From contig CAZOAZ010000002.1 of the NCBI GenBank assembly GCA_964577955.1, positions 186,001 through 250,000 of the forward strand: a stretch of DNA of 64,000 nucleotides, given 5' to 3'. A model generated the notes under the pieces. That model ran no database searches. It saw only the letters and a program-made list of their open reading frames with translations, and was not told the origin of the DNA. A program made the translations under genes and the position numbers. This document shows positions 59,040-64,000 of this stretch, piece by piece. Source of the DNA: CADEEX01 sp964577955. Its GTDB lineage: Bacteria > Acidobacteriota > Vicinamibacteria > Vicinamibacterales > CAVVIG01. Numbering within the stretch: position 1 is the first letter of the stretch; each line of letters begins with the position of its first letter.

Positions 59040-60272
59040 TCACATCGTCGGCGTCGGCACCGCCAGCAGGCGCTCGATCTCTTCGACGAACGCCGCCTGC
59101 TCGAGGCGATAGAACTCGCCGGTCGCCTTGCTGGCGTACCCGGCGTGCACCGCCTTGGTGCGGCCGTCGCGCCCGAGCACGAACGTCGCGGGGAACGTCG
59201 AGAGGTTGACCGCCTGCGGAATCTTCGCCGACGCCTCGTCGGGCGTGCCGGCAATCAGCACCGGATAGGTGATCCCGAACTGCTTGATGAACGCGCGGAC
59301 GCGATCGGGATTCTTCAGCTGATCGGCTTCTTCGAACGCGAGCGCGACGATTTCCAATCCCCGATCGTGGTGCGACTTGTAGAGCGCTGACAGGAACGGC
59401 GCCTCGTCGTGGCAGTTCGGGCACCAACTGCCGGTGATGCTGACGATGACGACCTTGCCGCGGAACCGATCGTCGCTTTCGGACACCATTGCTCCGGAGA
59501 GATCCGGAAACCGGAACCGAAAGACTTCGTTGGGATCGCGCACCGTCGTGTACTGGCGCGGATCGGTCGGCTCGGGCAGGCCCTTGGCTTTGGCCACGTC
59601 GACGCGAAACGCCGCGAGTGGGGTTCTGCCGTCTTCAACGAGCGCGAGTGACCCGTCGGATTGCGGCGTCACGTCGTAGCGAGTCGGCCGTGCGCCCGAG
59701 AAATGACTCAGCACGAGCGTGCCGTTGACGAAGCGGCCGTTCAGGGTGCCGCTGTCGCCGTCGACGCGCATGATGGCGCCGGTGACATTCGGACCATCCT
59801 GGCGGATCAGGAATCGCCAGGCCGACTCGCCCTTGTTCGAGGGTTTCTCGAGCGGAATGCGCCACTCGCCGGAAATCTGCGGCACGTCGCCGGCCGGCGG
59901 CGCCGCGGCGCTGGCGCGGGTGGCTCTGAATTCGTAGCCGCGGCCGCGCGTCCCGCGATCGTAAAAACCTTCGAGCTGATCGCCTTTGAAGGTGGCGTCG
60001 ACGCGGCTGCCGTACTGCGCGAAGGCGATCGACAGCTTCTCGCCGTCGAAGGTCGCGCTCGTCGAGGGCACGCGGACCTCGCCGTCGAAGAACGTGCCGG
60101 CGATCGTGTCTCCGTCCCCGGTGATCTCGAACTTGAATGGCACGTCGAAGCTGCGGACCGTCACGACCGCGTCCCACATGCCGACTGGCGTTGGCGCCGG
60201 CCGTGCGCACGCGGACAGCAGTGCCGTCAGCATGATTGCAAAGGTGAGATTTCGGCGAGCAGCAGTTGTCAT
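59040..60272 (-). CDS. TlpA-like thioredoxin-fold lipoprotein
   Basis: ATG 60272 gives 410 residues. A longer in-frame start would include a family A repeat (VGTGFSLS) and is not credible. The N-terminus is a lipoprotein signal with LLSAC lipobox. Next come two related beta-rich domains (about 28-240). The C-terminal redoxin domain (about 255-405) contains VIVSITGSWCPNCHDEAPFL with W283-C-P-N-C287, and the cis-Pro loop LSTFPATFVLGRDG. It resembles TlpA/ResA-type periplasmic thiol-disulfide proteins that reduce cytochrome c or copper-site cysteines. Here the target is unknown. Confidence 0.9.
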   Translation of the reverse strand: MTTAARRNLTFAIMLTALLSACARPAPTPVGMWDAVVTVRSFDVPFKFEITGDGDTIAGTFFDGEVRVPSTSATFDGEKLSIAFAQYGSRVDATFKGDQLEGFYDRGTRGRGYEFRATRASAAAPPAGDVPQISGEWRIPLEKPSNKGESAWRFLIRQDGPNVTGAIMRVDGDSGTLNGRFVNGTLVLSHFSGARPTRYDVTPQSDGSLALVEDGRTPLAAFRVDVAKAKGLPEPTDPRQYTTVRDPNEVFRFRFPDLSGAMVSESDDRFRGKVVIVSITGSWCPNCHDEAPFLSALYKSHHDRGLEIVALAFEEADQLKNPDRVRAFIKQFGITYPVLIAGTPDEASAKIPQAVNLSTFPATFVLGRDGRTKAVHAGYASKATGEFYRLEQAAFVEEIERLLAVPTPTM

Positions 60273-60290
60273 AACGTGCCTGATGTTATC

Positions 60291-60361
60291 GGACAGGCTG
60301 AAGCCTGTCCCTACCGATGTCGCGAGCGCCACTCCCGGTAGGGACAGGCTTTAGCCTGTCC
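60291..60361. repeat. Two family A palindromes
   Basis: GGACAGGCTGAAGCCTGTCC (60291-60310) and GGACAGGCTTTAGCCTGTCC (60342-60361), inverted with respect to the CTACC/GGTAG flanks, in the divergent promoter region of the TlpA-like and OFA genes. Confidence 0.9.
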
Positions 60362-60409
60362 GCCGTCCGATACCACTAGAATACCGGCCAACCCGGAGGA
60401 CTTCACCTG

Positions 60410-61666
60410 ATGTCTGAGCGTTGGCGCATTCCCGTCGGCGCGGTGGCCGTGCACATCTGCATCGGCTCGGTGTACTCGTGGAGCACCTTCAACCGGCCGA
60501 TTCAGCAGCTGTTTCCCGCCGATCCGTGGTGGTTCAGCCCGCCATATACGACGTTCACGACCGCGCTCGTGCTGCTCGGCCTCAGCGCCGCGTTCATGGG
60601 ACCGTGGGTCGAGCGCAAGGGGCCGCGCGTCACGGCCACCGCCTCGGCGCTGTTTTTCGGCAGCGGACTCCTGATCGGCGGGCTGGGCCTCGCGCTGGGT
60701 CAATCGGTGATCGTGTTTCTCGGGATGGGCATCATCGGCGGCATCGGCTGCGGCCTCGGCTACATCGCCCCGGTCAGCACGCTCGTGAAGTGGTTTCCCG
60801 ATCGCCGCGGCATGGCGACCGGCATGGCGATCATGGGCTTCGGCGGCGGCGCGTTCATCGCCGGCTACCTCAATGTGTTCTTCATGGATCGGATCGGCGT
60901 GGCGCGGACGGTGATGGCGCTCGGCGCGACCTATCTCGTGGTGATGCTGGCGGGATCGCGGCTGCTCAAGCGCCCGCCGCCCGGCTGGAAACCCGAGGGG
61001 TGGACACCGCCGGCGAAAACCAACCCGATGATCACGAACGTCAGCCTGACGCGGAATCAGGCGCTGCAGCATCCGCAGTTTTTTCTTCTGTGGGGCATGC
61101 TGTTCATCAACGTGACGGCGGGCATCGGCATCCTGGCGCAGGCGTCGCCGATGATGCAGGACATGTTTCACCGCACGGCGATTCAGGCGGCTGCAGTGGT
61201 GTCGCTCATCAGCATCTTCAACGCCGGTGGGCGATTCGTCTGGGCCTCGACCTCGGACTACATCGGACGGCGCAACACCTATCTGATCTTCTTCGCGGCG
61301 CAGTTCGTGCTATTCCTGGTCATCCCGACGCTCGCCGCAGGCAATAACTGGGCAATCTTCCAGGCCGCGCTGTTCATCGTCTTCACGATGTACGGCGGCG
61401 GGTTTGCCACGATCCCGGCATTTCTCGCGGATCTCTTTGGTCCCGACAACGTCGGCGCGATCCACGGCGCGCTGCTGACTTCATGGAGCGCCGCCGCCGT
61501 GGTCGGACCGGTGATCATCACCGAGCTGTCGAACCGCGCCAAGGCGGCGCTGCCGGCTGGCGCCGACCGGATCCACATCTACGACACGCCGCTCCAGGTG
61601 CTCGCGGTCCTGCTCGCTGTAGGCTTCCTCATGACGCTGCTGGTGCGCCCGCTTCGCTCGACGTAA
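60410..61666 (+). CDS. MFS transporter of the oxalate/formate antiporter (OFA) type
   Basis: ATG 60410 follows GGAGG at a normal distance. The 418 residues form 12 helices. The opening VHICIGSVYSWSTFNRPIQQ and the segment GLGYIAPVSTLVKWFPDRRG are diagnostic of the OxlT/OFA family. The loop VSLISIFNAGGRFVWASTSD YIGRRNTY carries the second-half MFS motif. Members exchange oxalate for formate or transport other small carboxylates such as lactate or pyruvate. Substrate unproven. It is divergent from the TlpA-like gene. Confidence 0.92.
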   Translation: MSERWRIPVGAVAVHICIGSVYSWSTFNRPIQQLFPADPWWFSPPYTTFTTALVLLGLSAAFMGPWVERKGPRVTATASALFFGSGLLIGGLGLALGQSVIVFLGMGIIGGIGCGLGYIAPVSTLVKWFPDRRGMATGMAIMGFGGGAFIAGYLNVFFMDRIGVARTVMALGATYLVVMLAGSRLLKRPPPGWKPEGWTPPAKTNPMITNVSLTRNQALQHPQFFLLWGMLFINVTAGIGILAQASPMMQDMFHRTAIQAAAVVSLISIFNAGGRFVWASTSDYIGRRNTYLIFFAAQFVLFLVIPTLAAGNNWAIFQAALFIVFTMYGGGFATIPAFLADLFGPDNVGAIHGALLTSWSAAAVVGPVIITELSNRAKAALPAGADRIHIYDTPLQVLAVLLAVGFLMTLLVRPLRST

Positions 61667-61672
61667 TGTGGA

Positions 61673-61690
61673 ATCCGGCTTCAGCCGGAT
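61673..61690. repeat. Short family A palindrome
   Basis: ATCCGGCTTCAGCCGGAT, between two convergent genes. Confidence 0.85.
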
Positions 61691-61714
61691 ACCAACCCTC
61701 CGTCGCGTCGCACG

Positions 61715-62512
61715 TTACTGATTCGATCCCATCATGTACCAACGGCCGCCAATCCGCTGGACGTCGGCGACGCCTTTCACCGTCTTCCCGTCTTCCTGGC
61801 CTTCGTAGTCGACTTCGGCCTGATCGCCGTTGACGGTGCCGCCGAGGACGCGAATCTTCGTCGGCGACATCCGGCGCAGCATCTGCATGACGTCCTTGTT
61901 CTCGCCGGTTTTCTCCGCCTCGTCCAGCTGCTTGCGCTGATCCGGCGACGCCGATGCCTTGAGCGCGGCCCAGTCATTTTTCTCCAGCGCGGCATAGTGC
62001 GCGATCACCGCCTTGCCGGGATCGCCGCCGCCCGCCGGAAGCGCCGTGCCGGTTCGCGCCGCCTTCGATTCGACCGGCAGGTCGAACGTGATGTCCGCCG
62101 ACTCGCCGCCCGCGTTCAGCTTGAACGTGCCGGCAATGCGGTCAGCGGTACGGGCGGTGATCTTCAGCGCCGGCGTGTAGTTGCTGTTGCACGACGAGCC
62201 GCCGCCGGAATCCGAACGGAAGTCGATGCAGTTGAAGCTGCCGTCGGATCCGATGCGCAGCGTGATCGACATCCCGTCGGTCCGCATGATGTCGAAGCTG
62301 TCGATCTTCTGATCCTTGGCCGCCGCCTGCCGGTCGAAGCGCGCCGACAGCAGCGCGACCTCGATTCCATCGTCGGTCTTGTAAGCCACCGCGTCGGCAA
62401 TCGTGAATGTCGCGCGCGACAGCTTGACCTGGCCCTTGGCGTCAGCGAGCACCAGAGGAGTCGAGAACAACGTCATCGCGATCGCTGTCGACAGCGTGTG
62501 TTTCACAGTCAT
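61715..62512 (-). CDS. Periplasmic protein of unknown function
   Basis: ATG 62512 lies just after AGGAGG and gives 265 residues with a signal peptide ending LVLAD. The first half is beta-rich, with two Cys (SFNCIDFRSDSGGGSSCNS) that could form a disulfide. The second half, about 170-265, with KAVIAHYAALEKNDWAALKA and KIRVLGGTVNGDQAEVDYEG, resembles a cystatin/NTF2-like DUF4878-type domain seen in secreted proteins. Function unknown. It is divergent from the ABC gene at 62606 with 93 bp between. Confidence 0.8.
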   Translation of the reverse strand: MTVKHTLSTAIAMTLFSTPLVLADAKGQVKLSRATFTIADAVAYKTDDGIEVALLSARFDRQAAAKDQKIDSFDIMRTDGMSITLRIGSDGSFNCIDFRSDSGGGSSCNSNYTPALKITARTADRIAGTFKLNAGGESADITFDLPVESKAARTGTALPAGGGDPGKAVIAHYAALEKNDWAALKASASPDQRKQLDEAEKTGENKDVMQMLRRMSPTKIRVLGGTVNGDQAEVDYEGQEDGKTVKGVADVQRIGGRWYMMGSNQ

Positions 62513-62605
62513 TGAGCCCTCCTGCAATCCGGCATCGATATCTTATGCTTCGTTTAGGAACCTTGAACGGTCTTCGGGGTCCAAGATGGGGTCACGGGAG
62601 GAGAG

Positions 62606-63370
62606 ATGCTCGAACTACGGAACGTCTCGAAACGGTTCGGCGGGAGCCTCGCCGTCGACAACGTCAGCTTCGTCGCCCGTCCGGGCGAGGTGACGGGCTA
62701 TCTCGGCGCCAACGGCTCGGGAAAGTCCACGACGATCAAGATGGTCGCCGGGCTGATCGATTTGACGGCCGGCGACATCGTCTTCGGCGGCCGGAGCATT
62801 CAGACCGCCGGGCTGGACTGGAAAGAGCGCGTCGGCTACGTCCCTGAAGAGCCGCACCTCTACGCGCACCTTTCCGCCGTGGAATTCCTGACCATGGTGG
62901 GACAGTTGCGGGACCTGCCGCCGCGGGCGACTGCCGAACGAATCGACGGCCTGCTGCGCCTGCTGGCGCTCTACGACGATCGCCACGCCGCGATTCAGAC
63001 CTACTCAAAAGGCATGCGGCAGAAGGTGCTGCTCGCGGCCGCGCTGATCCACAATCCGGAACTGCTGCTCCTCGACGAACCGTTCTCGGGCCTGGACGTC
63101 GGCACGAGCCTCGTCCTGCGCAGCCTGATTCAGGAGCTCGCTCACGCCGGCAAGGTCGTCCTCTTCAGCTCGCACGAGCTCGACACGGTCGAGCGCGTCT
63201 GCTCGCACGTCGTCATCCTCCATCACGGCCGCATCGTGGCGGACGACTCGATCGGGCGTCTGCGCGAGCTGATGGCGGCGGCGACGCTCGAAGACATCTT
63301 CGCGCAGCTTGCGGTCGACCACGACAGCGTCGCCGTCTCGCGCGAGATCGTCGCCCTCGTCCAGCGGTAG
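62606..63370 (+). CDS. ABC-2 type transporter ATP-binding protein
   Basis: This 254-residue ATPase starts at ATG 62606 after GGAGG. Motifs: Walker A GANGSGKST, Q-loop VPEEPHLYAHLSAVEFL, signature YSKGMRQKVLLAAAL (SKGM type, typical of CcmA/NatA-like subfamily), Walker B LLLLDEPFSGLDVG and switch LFSSHELDTVERVC. Such ATPases drive ABC-2 permeases for drug, lipid or Na+ export. The permease is encoded eight bases downstream. Confidence 0.93.
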   Translation: MLELRNVSKRFGGSLAVDNVSFVARPGEVTGYLGANGSGKSTTIKMVAGLIDLTAGDIVFGGRSIQTAGLDWKERVGYVPEEPHLYAHLSAVEFLTMVGQLRDLPPRATAERIDGLLRLLALYDDRHAAIQTYSKGMRQKVLLAAALIHNPELLLLDEPFSGLDVGTSLVLRSLIQELAHAGKVVLFSSHELDTVERVCSHVVILHHGRIVADDSIGRLRELMAAATLEDIFAQLAVDHDSVAVSREIVALVQR

Positions 63371-63378
63371 CGAGTTCG

Positions 63379-64000
63379 ATGTCGACGCGAACGCGGCGGC
63401 AACGGCGCATCCTGCATCGCGAGTTCCTCTTCCGCGTGATCGATCGCGAACTGCTGTCGACACACGGCGCCGGCGACGCCAGTCGGCTGCTGATTCAGAT
63501 CGCGGCCTTCATCATCGTCCTCGGCATCGTCTTCGCGCTCTTCGCGCGCATCTTCAGCCTCGACCTCGGCTCGGGTCTGCGTTTGACGTACACGTGGAGC
63601 GCCCAGCATCTGCTGATCGCGACGACGATGCTGATCGTCGGGCTGCTGGCGGTGCTCGGCTGGGACAACATGTTCCCCGATCGCCGGGATGTGCTCACTC
63701 TTGGACCGCTGCCGGTAAGCACGCGCACGATCTTCACCGCGAAACTGCTGGCCGCGGGGACAACTCTTGGCGCGACCGTCCTCTGCTTTCATCTCGTCGG
63801 CGGACTGGTCTGGCCGTACTTGTTCAATGCCGAGACGTCGGCGTTCCACGTGCCGACGCTGACGTCGGAACCGCCGATCGCGCCGGTCGACGCTGCCGGG
63901 CTGCAGACGGTTCTCGAACAGGATCTCGCGGCGGTCCGTCACAGCGGACGGCTCGCCGACGGCGCCGCCGGAATTGCTGTGGGCGTATCGACACATGGTG
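63379..64000 (+). CDS. ABC-2 type permease subunit, 3' truncated by window end
   Basis: ATG 63379 begins a frame open to the end of the window (207 codons visible). The N-terminus is basic and cytoplasmic, followed by hydrophobic helices at about 38-60 (LLIQIAAFIIVLGIVFALF), 77-95 (LIATTMLIVGLLAVLGW) and 123-150 (LLAAGTTLGATVLCFHLVG). The motif DRRDVLTLGPLPVSTRTIF, with an arginine-rich cytoplasmic elbow, resembles the coupling segment of ABC-2 permeases. It follows the ATPase by eight bases, so they form one transporter. The rest of the gene lies outside the window. Confidence 0.85.
   Translation, partial: MSTRTRRQRRILHREFLFRVIDRELLSTHGAGDASRLLIQIAAFIIVLGIVFALFARIFSLDLGSGLRLTYTWSAQHLLIATTMLIVGLLAVLGWDNMFPDRRDVLTLGPLPVSTRTIFTAKLLAAGTTLGATVLCFHLVGGLVWPYLFNAETSAFHVPTLTSEPPIAPVDAAGLQTVLEQDLAAVRHSGRLADGAAGIAVGVSTHG

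Noticed and set aside
60273..60332. N-terminal extension of the TlpA-like lipoprotein
   Set aside because: It would encode the repeat-derived VGTGFSLS before a good lipoprotein signal; ATG 60272 gives a normal signal with LLSAC.

Overview
The window is high-GC chromosomal DNA. It looks like a member of the Acidobacteriota, probably Vicinamibacteria-like and from soil. The evidence is the family mix: many PQQ-like beta-propeller proteins opening with a WPQWRGP motif, a DUF1800/DUF1501 pair, a large double-FtsX permease, an Oar-like TonB receptor and signal-peptide-rich secreted proteins. Dispersed palindromic repeats are also very dense. No rRNA, tRNA, CRISPR array, transposase or prophage gene was recognised. 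The organism assignment is an inference from gene families, not from a marker gene.

Layout. 1-1.6 kb: the end of an unknown gene converging on an acyl-CoA dehydrogenase. 1.7-6.4 kb: a cytochrome c / copper monooxygenase resembling PHM, an Ig-like secreted protein, an NHL propeller resembling PAL, and a small lipoprotein. PHM and PAL are the two halves of animal peptide-amidating monooxygenase. 6.5-16 kb: a complete five-gene operon matching enterobacterial yfaA-T-S-Q-P, built around a 1534-residue bacterial alpha-2-macroglobulin that carries a CxEQ thioester motif. 16-21.6 kb (minus strand): a PQQ sugar dehydrogenase with a BACON tail, a DUF1501 protein and a four-FN3 DUF1800 protein. 22-35 kb: two TonB-dependent receptors and five PQQ-like propellers. 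35-48.6 kb: a small zinc-ribbon protein, then a long minus-strand series. Read 5' to 3', that series runs: acyl-activating enzyme, aldehyde dehydrogenase, glycosyltransferase, ABC ATPase, MFS transporter, FtsX permease, two propellers, rhodanese, Cys-rich membrane protein. 48.7-62.5 kb: transporters (DUF3311 plus Na+/solute symporter, four MFS), an iron alcohol dehydrogenase, another propeller, a lipocalin-like protein, a TlpA-like lipoprotein and a periplasmic protein. 62.6-64 kb: an ABC-2 ATPase and its truncated permease.

The most unusual feature is the repeats. A palindromic element with core GGACAGGCTAAAGCCTGTCC (or the related GGCGTCCGGCTTTAGCCGGA) occurs about 20 times. It lies between genes, supplies stop codons to several genes, and sits in frame inside at least six genes (yfaT, yfaS, yfaQ, a propeller signal peptide, the FtsX permease and an MFS transporter). 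Three other palindrome families built on unrelated sequence are also present. Functionally the window is dominated by the cell envelope: secreted propellers, peptidoglycan-type hydrolase folds, outer-membrane receptors and transporters.
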